From Isoetes taiwanensis (taxonomy: Eukaryota; Streptophyta; Lycopodiopsida; Isoetales; Isoetaceae), in contig JAJEKV010000045.1 in NCBI GenBank assembly GCA_021234155.1, positions 9,597,105 to 9,661,104 of the forward strand: a stretch of 64,000 bases of DNA, written 5' to 3'. Made by a program: the position numbers and the translations under genes. Positions 12,514 through 24,228 of this stretch are shown here, in pieces (position 1 is the stretch's first letter; each line of letters opens with the position of its first letter). The notes under the pieces are model-generated. The model was not told where the DNA came from. It worked only from the letters and a program-made list of their open reading frames with translations, and did not search any database.

Positions 12514-13795
12514 GTCACCTAAAAGTGACATCAACTGAATTGGAATAGATATAAATGGATGGAAATTTTGGGAGAAGAAGAAATAATCTTAAAACATGAA
12601 AATCTAGCTCCTTATTGCTATGAGTATAGATTCTTCAAATATATCACCCTTCACGTCGCATTTCTAATGTCTATTTCATTCTCTGGTCTTTTCTTTCTAA
12701 GTACCAAGGGTTTATTTTTTTCTTTTATTTTCTTTATTCACTTCTATCAACTCATCTACACATATATAATTCTTTCTCCTAAGATCCGATTCGTTTGTGT
12801 TTTTTTATTCAAATGACACGTATCCCTATTTTTCGGTTCCTTTTTCCTGGGTAACAAGGGTCTTTGGATGTGGATGGATTCTTGCAGTGTTCTATTTTCT
12901 GGGGGCGACAAATGTCCTGCTTCTTTTTGCGCTGCCGAAGATCGTCTTGCTGTTGATGCAAGGAGCTGGAACTTATAGGAATGTTGTGATCAGTGTGTTT
13001 CAAAGTTGCCCGCCAGGCACAACTTCGACTAGTTCTTGGAATTCGTGGAGCACAAAGGGCTTTTTCGTGCCAAGAAAAGGAGGGGAGGTCGCATGTTCAT
13101 GACCGTCTTGGAGTCATTAGATGCCCTCTATATCAGCCTGAACCAAACTCGGTGAAAGGTAATGAGGAGAAAGAGTTTGCTCTTACTACCATTGCAGCAA
13201 AAAACAATGCCGTGAGATTATTTATAGGGTAATGATTATTTATCTAGATGCACATCAAGGGAATGGTGCTGGCTTCTTGTTTTCTATGTGGTTTTTGGGT
13301 TGCCCCTGAAGGGGGGAGGGGGGAGGGGGGGGGGGACGCTCACTCACGTGGATTTCTGGCATATTCTAAGTATATACTAGAATATGCCTAGGATTAGCTG
13401 GAAACTGCTCCAAACTTAGTGTTGCCTGTAAACTGGCGGTCGCCAGTGTTGCTGGGCGGTTGATATGCAAACTAGGTAATCAGCACCGTCGTGGATGCGG
13501 CTATGGCTATAGTTGTGCGAGGTCCGTTGGTGTTCTCACAGAGTGCATAAATCGTCAAGAGAAGGAGACTTATTATGCTCTGTAAGCTCATGCAAAGAAT
13601 GGTAGAGAAAGCCTGCCCAAAAATTTGAATTCAAATCCCCTTCTGCAGCAGCGGCAGAGGCCTTCTTCACAGCCAGAGAATTTGACGTTCCTTTGTTAAG
13701 AAGAAGGAATACATCTTTAGAGAAACTCCAACAAGCAAGGGCAAGTCTGATGGTGTCCCTGTGTATATGATGCTTCCTTTGGATAGTGTGAATAG
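12514..13795. other. Intergenic with G-rich runs
   Basis: No recognised gene. A stretch at about 12890-13150 has protein-like composition in places but no consistent frame. Bases 13310-13336 are a long G-run with a few A interruptions. Confidence 0.4.
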
Positions 13796-13797
13796 CA

Positions 13798-13820
13798 AAT
13801 ATGTAGCATAATAACAGGGG
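13798..13820. repeat. Third copy of the repeat edge seen at 1334 and 1760
   Basis: AATATGTAGCATAATAACAGGGG matches the left edge of the 1760 repeat almost exactly and that of the 1334 repeat with changes, but the sequence after it differs. It may mark a truncated copy or a shared transposon terminus. Confidence 0.5.
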
Positions 13821-13958
13821 GTTTTCTTTGTGTTTTTGTACACTTTTCACTAAGGTTTTCCTATGATTTCGTGATGTATTCAAATGGATGTACTAATGCG
13901 TACATCTAGAGTGCACCACTTCTGAGCCATTGATTTTAGCCTCTCTTTTTTTTTTTCA

Positions 13959-14131
13959 ATGGTCAACAACCAATGGCTCACAACAAAGGCCCTTTTTTTG
14001 TGCGTGTGGTGCATAATGGTCAGCAACCAATGGCTCACAACAAAAGCCCTTTTTTTGTGCGTGTGGTGCATAATGGTCAACAACCAATGGCTCACAACAA
14101 AAGCCCTCTTTTTGAGTGTGTGGTGCATAAT
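13959..14131. repeat. 57-bp tandem repeat, three copies
   Basis: Units start at 13959, 14016 and 14073 with ATGGTCARCAACCAATGGCT and end in GTGGTGCATA. Copies differ at a few bases. Each carries ACCAATGG and a poly-T stretch. The long open frames across it on both strands are products of the repeat and not genes. Confidence 0.85.
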
Positions 14132-15209
14132 GGGCACATGAAGGGCTTGAAGGGCGCATGTAGTGCAGTTTCCCCGTCGGCAACACATTTCTTATCATAA
14201 CTTTTGATACGGGCTCGCTTTGTATGATTTTTATTGCGTTGGAAAGCTCTCTCCGAGATCTTTTTGATAGTGTATGATATGGATATGTTTGGTTAAGTTA
14301 TCTATGCTAAAACAACAATTTTTCGGCCGGGTTTGGTAGGCTTTCACATCCTACCAGCTGATTAATACAGGATTGCGGTATTGGATATTGTTTTATGGCT
14401 CATTCCGAATGAAGCTTGCAAAAAATTACCATGCATTTTTAGATTTTGAGGCAGTTATTAAGCAAATTCCAAGGCTTCTAGATCCTTGTGCCAACAAGCA
14501 GAAAAGTTTCCCACTTTGGTTTCTCACCACAAGAATCCATGGAGGCCAAAGGCTGCTGTTAAATTCCAGTTGAAAAATGTTTGTGTATGGGTGTTGCAAA
14601 CTTTATGACTTTCAGAATAATGGGATCGATCTGCTCTATCTTTATGGTAACTTTTATTTATGTTGTATTCGTTTTATTGTGATGAAATTCAAAAGCTACA
14701 GGTGATGAAAGCCTCAAATGAATTCTAGTTTTTTTCTGGTTTGAATTCTAAAATTTTTGTCACACCCGGGGGGGGGTTTACGTCCCTAAGACCCCGAAGG
14801 GGCCAAAAAATTTTTTTTGCAACACAAACCATTAACATCCAACATATAAAAATTAAATCCCCCAACAACATAACAACCAACACATAACAACCATTGACAT
14901 TAACAACCAACATATAACTACCATTGACATTAATTAACACAACCATTGGGTCCAACACATTTAAATTAAAATCCCCCTTAAACCCCCTTTGGTTTGGGTG
15001 CATATTCACACGGGGGGTGACGTAGGGCAGCGAGAGCCCTCATAATTGTATTTTGCACGTACGAAATCAACACCATATAGTATTCCGCTTGAAATCTTAT
15101 AGTATTTTGCGAATATTGTTATACAGTATAGCAAATTTTGTACTTGCATACCCCACAAACGAGGAACTTTACGTACGGTGTAGATTAAAGAATAAGGGGC
15201 TCTCAATGC
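14132..15209. other. Intergenic with low-complexity block
   Basis: No gene supported. Bases 14815-14960 are a low-complexity AAC/CAT-rich stretch flanked by G-runs at about 14766 and 15012. Confidence 0.4.
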
Positions 15210-15410
<201 letters not shown>

Positions 15411-15780
15411 TAAGTCATTTATCAGTGTTTTCTTTGAAAGAAGTATGTTTTATGTTTGGGTTTTGCATTCTTCATAGTCTGGTTTTATTAGTGTTTTCTT
15501 TGCAAGGAAGTTAGTTTTATGCTTTCTAGAAATACTGGATTTTGCATTCTTAATAGCCATTCATGTCCAGAAGGGGCTTGCTGCATAAGCTTCTTTTCTT
15601 TCACTGGGGTAGTAATGCACCATCTATGGTGTTAACAAATTCAATATATCTTACCAAGGCAGAGTTTGATGGATATTGTGATAGAGAACTTTATAAAGTA
15701 TGGCTTATTTGATTCTATAATATTCATGTGAGAATGTCAAAATTTTAACTTTTTCGTTTTATTGTAGGTCACTCTATCAG

Positions 15781-16127
15781 GAATCAAGAACTTGTACGAA
15801 CTGAAATAACCGAAGCAGCAATAGAACTTGATGCTGATGTATATAACCTAATGTTTCTACCTTTATCTCTAATGCTAGGCCCTGATGCACTTATTTTGAT
15901 GACTGCAGAAAGTGTTAGAGTGAGTTATACAGGCTTATAAAGATGCTCATAAAAAAATGTGTTGTGATCACTAGACATTTATAAAGGATGCAATATCATG
16001 TGTATTTCATGGCCACATTTGACATAATGTAACTTTAATTCTATGCTTATAGGCTATGAAGGATCGGATGAAAAACCTCGCAGAGAGTCTTGATATGCCT
16101 CCAGGTCTTATTGGAGGGCCTAAGTAG
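15781..16127 (+). pseudogene. YbaB/EbfC (STIC2-like) protein remnant
   Basis: Three short exon-like pieces resemble the C-terminal half of the plastid YbaB/EbfC nucleoid-associated family. They are RTEITEAAIELDAD (15781-15838, followed by GT), AYKDAHKKM (from 15933, after AG) and AMKDRMKNLAESLDMPPGLI ending in TAG (16053-16127, after AG). Residues normally between the first two pieces (KLSxLVTE) are missing, and the N-terminal half is absent. It sits 370 bp downstream of the beta-amylase remnant on the same strand, so both may have been moved together. Confidence 0.7.
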
Positions 16128-16821
16128 AACCAGGCTGAAGGTACCATTATTAAACATGCAAGTTTTGTAGCATGCATTATTTGTTCAACGTAAATGCTAC
16201 CTGAGTCTTGTAGCATGGGAAGAAGTTGTAATCATGTTGGTGCAAGGAAATGTAGAATTTGACAGTTGCATGTTGATAGGAGATAATTCAAGGTCACTAG
16301 ATATGAATCAATAAGGAAGTTTTGGCACCTCCCCATTTTAAAATAAATTTGCTCTTTATGTTTCATGTGCAAGTTAGCAGATCACAATAAATGTTCCCCA
16401 TAGACACCACCTTGTGATAAATGGTGCAAGAGTGCTATTTATTCTTCGATGGGTGCATGTTGGTCTTGCCTATGCAAAGGTTATTAATTTGACTTTACAT
16501 GACTTTTACTTAAGCATCTGATGCTTCATTCATAATTCTTCTCACTCATGCGTGTGGACTAAAAAGTCGTATTTAATTAAAGTGGGACTCATTCCATTCC
16601 CATTTTTTTTCGGAACACTGTTAATTTACATAAAAAGGAGCATCCCGACCCGAAAACTATCCTTAATTCGAATTTTTGTCTAAAACTCTGCATCCAAGCT
16701 TTGCTCCAGTTTTCCCTGGTTAGCGAGTCGAGAACAAGAACAATGCAACTGAAACAAAGGAAATTCATTAAAGATTGAAACCAAAGATCTAGTTGAAAAA
16801 GAATTTTTCTTAACATATATA
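16128..16821. other. Intergenic
   Basis: AT-rich, no supported gene. Confidence 0.4.
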
Positions 16822-16959
16822 AAGCAAAAGGGATTTCTGTTTGAACCTAATATTTTTTCGCCAGGAAAAAGCGTAGGAGAGACACGTGTAAAGCAAAAGG
16901 GATTTCTGTTTGAACCTAATATTTTTTCGCCAGGAAAAAGCATAGGAGAGACACGTGTA
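16822..16959. repeat. 69-bp tandem duplication
   Basis: Two adjacent copies beginning AAGCAAAAGGGATTTCTGTT, differing at one base (AAAGCG versus AAAGCA). It explains the repeated residues in the overlapping minus-strand open frames. Confidence 0.85.
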
Positions 16960-18882
16960 AGTTTTCATTTTAAAAAAAGACTTAAAAAAAAAAAGCAAAG
17001 CCATTAATAGCCGCCCTGCTCAATTCCGGCCCTGCTAGGTTTCCTCTTTCCCTTTCTTGCTCTGCAATCCATATCTATTCGCTTTTCTGCTAAACTCCAT
17101 AGCGATGGCAGGGTGGGCTATGGCGAGCTATGGCAGTATGCATTTTAGAGGCCTATCCGGATAAGATGCAAACTGCAGTTGCTGCAGTCTCATCACTGGC
17201 TGCATCCGTCTTCTATCCGGCTTCAGGGAACCAGCAGTTTATTGAGTGCATCTCTGGTTCTCTGGAGAACCATCTTCCACTGCTTAAGGCGGATCTGCTC
17301 TTGGCTATGGCGGATCCATCGGTTCTGTTCCCTTTGACAAGTATGGTAGGTTATATTTGAAGCTTTTGCTCAGCAATATTGTGGCCGAAAAATGCCTTCA
17401 CAAAGGGATTGTCGGATCATTTAAGAGTGGTGAAAAGAAAATCGTGTGCATAAGGAGATGTCTGCCTGGACTTGGCCGAAACAAGCCTGGATCGGCATAC
17501 AAGGAAATGGCCTAACGGCTCTGTCAAGTTCTTACATGCATCTTTTGGATCTGAGATAGAGTCATGTTTTTTGTCCTTCAGTGCCTATATAACTGGCAAC
17601 GGTAGGCATTCGCTGAAAGGACAAATCATCGCTTGCTGCATCTGTGGCCAGACAAAATGATCGAAGGGAGAAGGGAGCGATGTCGGTCATAATCTGTAAG
17701 GGCCTTTGTCCCACGCTTTTGAATTCTTTTGTTCTTTTTTGTTTTTGCACAGGTATTCAGGTAGTTCATTAAGGAACCCACATTCTCCATCCACATTATT
17801 ATCATAGCTTGGAGAAGGAAAAGCTAGCCTATGGGAGAAAAATCCAAGTCGGGCATGAAGAACTGCAATTTTCGAACCAGACCCCAATCCTTTTTAGCCT
17901 TTTTAGCCCTGAATAATGCAGGCAAGCACACGCCACTAAAGCCTCCAGATTGGCTATTAAAATGCACAGATGCAACGCTTTTCCATGCTGCTTGAGAATA
18001 AATCTAAGTGGAACTCAAGCTATTCTTATGCAGAAAGCAAGCAAACTTGGCCTGTATAGCCCCAACTATTCCCGGATTAGATCTTATTATCTCATAATCT
18101 GGGATCAATGTGGCGTCTTGCTCTTTCCGACAAGACTCGTTGGTGGTCTACCGACTCTACCCTTAGCTGACATCTAGCAAGGTAAATCTAGATGTCTCAT
18201 GTCTCATACATGTCGAATTTATTTTTTTATCTGATTGGGATGCAGTTGCCTATGAGTTGCTCCTTTCATAATTAGGGTGTGGGTTGCCCCTTCCTATTGA
18301 ATACCAAAGCTTTGCCCATCACAAAATAACGTCAATGGGAAATGCAAAGCTTTGAGGTGTATAATGGGATCCTTCCAGGACTGAATCATGAACTGAATCA
18401 TGAGCAGAACCATGAGAAGTAGCAGCAAACATGGCTGGAAACTGTGTATAAATAGTGTATAAATAGGCTCTTGTTAGAGGGGATTTTTCGAGTAAGAAGA
18501 AGCCTCAAAAAAAATTTCATTGACAAAGCCTTTTCTCTGAATTTTTTCGTGTATCTATCTACTTCCATTTTAATGCTCTATTTCTCTATGTGCAGTTCTA
18601 TCTCTCTGAAGTTCTATCTCTCTGTGTAGTTCCAGAATTCAATACGTATATTATCTATTTGTGTACTCAATTCAAGCTCTGGATATTTCTTGACCATGTT
18701 TATTTCCTTTTTTTAAAGTTGATAAGATACAAATACTTTTGACTAAACTTTGATATTGCCATATTATCACCATTTGATATTCGACAACAACTAAATTTGA
18801 TGGCTTAAGTAATGGTACAAACATTTTGCTCTTCTGTTACAGATTATGGATTGTGGAAATTGTTATAAGTATCAGTTGGTTG
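16960..18882. other. Intergenic
   Basis: Several 60-76 codon frames (17130-17360, 17472-17660, 17950-18177) have no recognised motifs. A weakly protein-like stretch lies at 17130-17350. Nothing else can be supported. Confidence 0.35.
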
Positions 18883-18976
18883 TGGAAATTGTTACGGGTG
18901 TACAATTTAAAAAGTCTCTTTGGTACAATGTGGAAATTGTTATAGTGTACAATTTAAAAAGTCTCTTTGGTACAAT
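18883..18976. repeat. 48-bp tandem duplication
   Basis: Two copies beginning TGGAAATTGTTA and ending AAGTCTCTTTGGTACAAT. A third partial match to the first bases lies at 18853. Confidence 0.7.
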
Positions 18977-19226
18977 TTGGTTGGTTTCTTTTTTGGATAT
19001 TCACATCAATATGTTGGCATAAAATTTGGGAAATCTTTTGATTACATAACATATATACATATATTTGCAGGGCCTATATATAGAAGATGGTTGTGTTTTG
19101 CATCATACAGGTTATGGTTATCCTTCAACACCAATTCAACACTAAGATTGTAGGGTCCATAACCATTAGATGGAAGTCATTTGTGCTGACATGTCTCCTG
19201 TGATGGTGTGATGGTTCTCTCCTGTG

Positions 19227-19386
19227 ATGGCATCAAGTTGTACTACCACAAATGTTACAACTGCAAATATGGCATCAAAGCTTGGGTTTCCAATGGCAAT
19301 GAAAAACAAAACATGGCATCAAGTTGTACTACCACAAATGTTACAACTGCAAATATGGCATCAAAGCTTGGGTTTCCAATGGCAAT
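19227..19386. repeat. 86-bp tandem duplication
   Basis: Two copies of a unit starting ATGGCATCAAGTTGTACTAC and ending in CTTGGGTTTCCAATGGCAAT. The first 74 bases of the units are identical, suggesting a recent duplication. Confidence 0.8.
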
Positions 19387-20236
19387 AATTTAGCCTTCAT
19401 CTGCTTTTCCTTTCTACTTGTGGCTTCTAATTTGGTTCATTTTGGGGACACCATATATGCTTTGTTAGCTATAGAATACAAGAGAGTTGTCAAAGACGTG
19501 AAATAGTTAAAGAAGTGCTTAATAGGTCTGCATCGTTAGCATAGGCTTTCGTAAAGTGGATTATTAGTTTCGCAAAGTGGATTGGGTGAAAGCATGTTAG
19601 GGCCTACATAAAAAATTACCAAAAAGGTACTTTTCTGTGTACTTCTGTGCAAGTACATAATTGTATTTTAATGTACCTAGACTGCAAGATTGACTAAAAG
19701 AAATTGTGTTATGTTCAAGAGTAGTAGTACATACATGTTGTAAGGTACCTTGTGATGTCAAGAAGATGTTAAGAACTCAAATATATCATCATCTTTGACT
19801 ACCCAGAGTATTTTTCAGGTAGTTTCCAAAACATGTAGGCCCTAGCATGCTCTTACCCGATTACTAAGAATCCATGGAGCAGGACTCAAGGGCTATATCT
19901 TCATAACCCGGTGGAATAATGCAAAAGCAAAGAAAGCAATATCAAATACTTCCTGATATATTGACTTTAAATCTTAAAAAACCAACAAGATTACGATGAA
20001 CTAGTTAGGCACGATGATTAACATAAAATGACTAGTTCTTAAAGAGTCTTGGAGTTAATACGATTCCTTAAGGGGTCTGAAGTTAACATGGAAGAAAATG
20101 TACGATGTCAAACATCACGGTCTCATATACATTGTCTTTACACGAAAATGACTAGGTAGTTATGAAAATCCTAAAATGTTTCAAAAATTGTAGAATTATC
20201 ACCATTTTTGCATTGAACAAACTTTCAAATTAATAA
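19387..20236. other. Intergenic
   Basis: AT-rich, no supported gene or repeat family. Confidence 0.4.
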
Positions 20237-20296
20237 GTGAGTTGGTGAAGAGAAATGTTCGCGGCGGCCTTGGCCGCCGCGATAAATTTCTTGTAT
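20237..20296. repeat. Foldback element, copy 2
   Basis: Matches 10187-10246 at nearly every base, including the 20-bp GC-rich core and the flanking AGTGAGT. Sequence diverges immediately outside both ends, which sets the unit at about 60 bp. It lies just before the mosaic minus-strand gene region. Confidence 0.75.
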
Positions 20297-20323
20297 TAAT
20301 AAATTGAATAGGTACAATGTATT

Positions 20324-20822
20324 TTACATCGGACGCAGAGACCATGGTGGTCTTGCTGTCACTACAGTTACATCATCTTGGTAGGTGGTCCACCTTAGGG
20401 GATTAACTAGCGGCGCTTCTTCACGCCGACTGTAAGCCTTGGGGGCAACCTGAAGAGTGTGGAATGCCTCACGTGGAGGTGCCTCTGGCGCTACCGGCCG
20501 ACCTGTCCACCCGACTTCTCCACTCGCATCCCGCAGCCTTTCATCGAATATGCTCCTTCCCCAACCTCCGTGGATGTTATGCAATGCTTGCAAGATGCTT
20601 TGAGCTTCCTGGACTGTCTCTTTGTTCTTCGCCTGTTCTTTATCCCCAGGGTGTGCATGGCGTCTGAATTCGCGAGCAACCTTATCCCAAAGGCCAGGCA
20701 AGAGTGTAGCGTGACCTGGATCTGTGCCAGAACGGTATTTCTTCCGCCTTGAGCGGGATCTGTGCCGCCTGGAGCGGTCTCTGTGATGCCTGAGCGGGAT
20801 CTGTGCCTGAACCACCTGGAGC
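20324..20822 (-). CDS. Arg/Ser-rich terminal exon of the mosaic gene region
   Basis: Minus-strand open frame after a good acceptor (CTCCAG before GTGGTTC). It begins with an Arg/Ser-rich stretch (HRDRSRRHRSRSRRKKYRSG) and continues with a globular-looking part ending in ARPPWSLRPM and a stop. The family is not recognised. It lies downstream of the HAD-like exon on the same strand, separated by about 500 bp that hold three palindromes. It may be the last exon of that gene or a separate one. Confidence 0.45.
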
Positions 20823-20946
20823 AAGGAGAGTATGATTAACAATTACGGTGCCATTAGTCAAAACGAAGAAAAGAATGTTGAAATCAAATTACAATGGAGA
20901 ACATTCATTCCATACAACTGCATCCAAGGACGTGGGAAGTAGTGTG

Positions 20947-21223
20947 TTTCTCGACTCTCGAGTCGAGAAAGGACCGGATAAGTCAAAGTACAACCATTCT
21001 CATTAGAATATGGTTGCATCCAATCACACACGGAAGCATACAAATGGTTTCGTCAACGAGACAACCAGTGCCTTTCTCAACGCGCGAGTCGAGAAAGGCC
21101 CAGGAAACGCAATGTACAACCATTATCGTAGTAGATTGTGGCTGCATCCAGTCACACAATCAAACATACAAATGGTCTCATCAACAGGACAAGCATTGCT
21201 TTCTCGACTCGTGAGTCGAGAAA
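20947..21223. repeat. Palindrome cluster 1 (three copies)
   Basis: Copies at 20947-20970, 21073-21096 and 21200-21223 of a palindrome with core CTCGACTCGCGAGTCGAG and TTT/AAA ends. The spacing is about 126 bp because the palindromes lie inside a degenerate tandem repeat that also includes CATACAAATGGT and CGCAATRTACAA. Confidence 0.85.
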
Positions 21224-21325
21224 GCCAGCGAAAACGCAATATACAAGTATATTCATTACAAAATGTTTAATACATTTGTTCACGTTTCTTTACAATATTC
21301 ACACAATTTGACTATCTGAAAGCAG

Positions 21326-22179
21326 ATGTCACTCTTCTTGATCACCAAAATATTTGCCGTCCATAGCTTTCATGATCGCCTTGCTCTCTGGATCGGGTTC
21401 CGTGAGGCTCGGATAGTTCCTAATCACATCGGCGACAAGAATGGCAAAGAGGGATTCCGCCAAGACAGGACAAAGTCCGAAGGACAACCACCTATCCGTC
21501 TCGTACTCTTCAGGTCGATATGCCTTAGCAAGGATTGTATTTTGCGAGTTATGATAGCACTTGTAGGCGGAGTCGTCTATGATCAGCGTGTTGTGTTTGC
21601 CATAGTCTGGCAATTTGCTCATAAACCCTGTCCAGCCTTTTCACCATAATAGGCTTCCCCTTTGTGATGGCTGGATCGAGGTCCGACACATGCTCGACCC
21701 TTTCGTTTCCCCAAACGAACTTGAACTTCAAAACTGGAAGGCCGAGAACACCAAGAACATTGACAATATTTTTCTTTGCCATACAAGACCATATGCCCAC
21801 TTCGAATCCCCGTTCCAGGCACCATTCAACTATTTCCTTAGCTCTAGGCCTCGGATACACTATTTTATGCTCCGTTTTGGTCGGGATCTGCGAGGTGTTA
21901 ATCTCAGGGACGTCTTTATCGTGGTACACTGCAGCTAATACTCCATTGACGTCAAATATTACAACCTTGGCGGGACCAGCTGGATCCCAGTTGGAGTTTG
22001 GCTCTGACCATATTTCCGGTTCATCGGGATCCATATGCGGGATCATTATCTTTTCAGGTCCTTTCTGGCTGTGAGCAGTGTCTTGCTCTGGATTGTCTTT
22101 GGGGAGTGCATTCTCCTCCTCGCGACGTGAACCGCCGGTATCCAGAGACAATGATCCGGAGTCGTTGACATGGAACTCC
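21326..22179 (-). pseudogene. FCP1/HAD-type phosphatase-like domain, frameshifted
   Basis: The minus strand encodes a haloacid-dehalogenase fold of the FCP1/SCP class. The first motif is KVVIFDVNGVLAAVY, where the usual DxDGT is DVNGV, so the second catalytic Asp is Asn. Then come RPRAKEIVEWCLERGFEVGI and WSCMAKKNI, and the last motif NTLIIDDSAYKC. Near 21600 the frame changes by one base between the middle and the last motif, breaking the gene. The exon starts after an acceptor at about 22180. The upstream intron (22180-22314) has GT-AG ends and contains two palindromes. Activity is doubtful given the motif change and the frameshift. The domain follows the methylase-like exon in the same transcription direction. 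Confidence 0.65.
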
Positions 22180-22211
22180 CTGAAATGATATCTGTCAGAA
22201 AGGAAACAAGT

Positions 22212-22289
22212 TTTCTCGACTCGCGAGTCAAGAATGAAAAGAAAAGGTATTGAAAGGAAACGAGTTTTCTCGACTCGCGAGTCGAGAAA
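22212..22289. repeat. Palindrome cluster 2 (two copies, in an intron)
   Basis: Copies at 22212-22235 and 22266-22289. The second is an exact palindrome. Both lie inside the 135-bp intron 22180-22314 of the minus-strand gene. Confidence 0.85.
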
Positions 22290-22314
22290 CACCGATAGAG
22301 CAAAGTAAACTCAC

Positions 22315-23540
22315 CTCAATCTCAGAGACTCAAGAATGTGTTCGGCAGCATTCAGGTCTAAACCTTCGACATTCTCGTCTACGTCAGCTTTGTCTCCCTC
22401 GTCCTCGTCGTCTTTACTGCTTCCATTTGTCTTCCTCCCCTTGAAATGCTCATGAAGCAGATCTAGGTATGACCGAATGGTTTCAACCATGTCCTTATTT
22501 CCAACCACGGATATAGGTTTCATTCCAAACAGCATAGCCCCCTGAGAGAACAGGCCATTCATGTACCACTCACATACAATTTGATCTTCCTCGACCAAGC
22601 TGGTTATGAAGTACTTGATAACTCTTGGCCGGATAGGAATTCTATGTATAGGACCTGTCGCACCATCTTTGCTGACTTTGTCCATCGATGGAACATCCTC
22701 CATAAATCTGCCCCCCTTCCAGGGTTCCATCTGCTCTTGAGAGATCATGAACCTGTCGAGATAATGATGTTCGCTAGACCACCACTTATCCAGGTCTACA
22801 GCTGATCTTGAAATAAAAACCAAAACTATATTGGCAAAGCTTGGTGCCTTCGGCAAGCCAAGTCTACACTCATGATCAAGTTCGTATATGGAGTACATGG
22901 TCTTGTTGGTGAAGTTAATATCAACTGCCCATTGGGAGACAGCAGTTGTCTGATTGCCCGGCATGCAAAAGACAAGGAAACTGAAAGTATCCAGGTCGGT
23001 CATGTCCGTATTACACGCCTTGTACCAATCGCTCTATGTCGCCTTTGTCATAAAAAGGGCGGGTCTTCGATCATATTGATGGCAAATAGTGCCACGGGTC
23101 CAAGTGCCGCCTGTTCACCAAATCCCTTGTGTCCCAAAGTTACCGTAGAAAGGGGGAGCTATCGTCGGGCCTTAAATGGGACCACCCGAATCCAAGCTTC
23201 CTCTTCGAATTGCCATAGCACGCTTCGGGGAAAGGAAGGGTTTTGACGCTACGCCAGCTTGGTGTTGATGTAGGGTTGACATAGACGGTTCAATTCCTTC
23301 ATGTCTTCCTCATCAAGGGCAGCCTTTTCCTTGTAATAATCAAACTCATGGTATTCATTAGATGCAACGCTGCGTAACTCCGCGTGATGCCTTCTTCTAA
23401 CGCGACGCCGCCTCTTTTAGGACTGTGGCATAATCCTTTAAGCGCCCCGCATTTTAGAACTCCTAGTCTTCCTTAGCGGGATTGTTCCATCCAAGATTCT
23501 CGCTTTGTAGGTCAAGCGTTTTTTGTCCGTGAGGCCCTCA
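22315..23540 (-). pseudogene. Adenine-methylase-like domain exon
   Basis: The best frame is 22315-23003, ending at a GTGAGT donor. A degraded extension continues upstream to about 23540. The C-terminal part, RPRVIKYFITSLVEEDQIVC followed by EWYMNGLFSQGAMLFGMKPI and SVVGNKDMVETIRSYLDLL, has the shape of the C-terminal half of N6/N4 DNA methylases. There a DPFxGSGT loop is followed by a GxxxxGxE strand; here the loop is degenerate (EWYMNGLF). An acidic tail follows (DDEDEGDKADVDE). The upstream extension needs frameshifts. The family call rests on pattern resemblance only; an unrelated Rossmann-like domain is possible. Confidence 0.4.
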
Positions 23541-23548
23541 GATCATCT

Positions 23549-23946
23549 TCATGAACCGCTTGTCAAACAACTTCGGGTCCGCCTAGATAGAAATTCTCCA
23601 TTGCTGTCCTTCAGCTTGCCTCTTGTCCATTGAGCCCATATCTCAGTCCATTTCTCCCAGACCGCCTCAGTGCTAAGAATGAGGTCATATTGGTCTGAGA
23701 GAGACTCCCTGCCTTTCCTTGGTGTTCTCTTCTTCTTCTCCTCTTCATCCTCTCCCTCATCATCTTCCTGGCCCTCCAGCAGAACATATCTGCATAGTTT
23801 CTCAAAGGTCTTCCACTTATCCGAGGGAGCCCTGTTTCCTTTAGGACGCTGAGGACAACCCAATGCTTTCCAATGTTGCCTAGCGTGTATGATCCGGGTC
23901 GATAAGGGCTGATTCACCAATGTACCAATGTCGAGCATGAAAGTAT
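23549..23946 (-). CDS. Linker exon of the mosaic gene
   Basis: The minus-strand frame starts after an acceptor (TTTGTAG before ATACTTTC) at about 23946. It encodes FMLDIGTLVNQPLSTRIIHA, a Lys-rich stretch, a strongly acidic segment (EGQEDDEGEDEEEKKKR) and a Trp-containing tail. The family is not known by name. Its position between the ParB-like and methylase-like exons suggests it belongs to the same gene. Confidence 0.45.
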
Positions 23947-23985
23947 CTACAAACACCAAATAAACAAGTAAATAATAGCCAGGGG

Positions 23986-24186
23986 TTTCTCGACTCATGA
24001 GTCGAAAAGTCCATTGAATGTCTAATTTTCTTTTTTTTACTTCTCAGGTTTTCTCGACTTCGAGTCGAAAAAGCTCGCGATCCTTTGATTTTTCAGTTCC
24101 TCGGCTTTCGACTCGCGAGTCGAGAAACCCCAGTGATAATCGGGAAATGTTAGGATGGTAGGGCTTTCGACTCGCGAAATCGAAAT
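23986..24186. repeat. Palindrome cluster 3 (four copies, in an intron)
   Basis: Copies at 23986-24008, 24049-24072, 24105-24127 and 24164-24186, all variants of CTCGACTCGCGAGTCGAG. The whole cluster lies inside the intron 23947-24228 of the minus-strand gene, spaced about 60 bp. Confidence 0.85.
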
Positions 24187-24228
24187 GGAAAGAATCGAGA
24201 GTTATTTACCTTACGTAGGCGCACTCAC

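Noticed and set aside
13880-14200. Open frames of 60-102 codons on both strands
   Set aside because: They are produced by the 57-bp tandem repeat.
14757-15020. A small transposon between two G-run edges
   Set aside because: The edges are only loosely inverse and the interior is low complexity; no target duplication.
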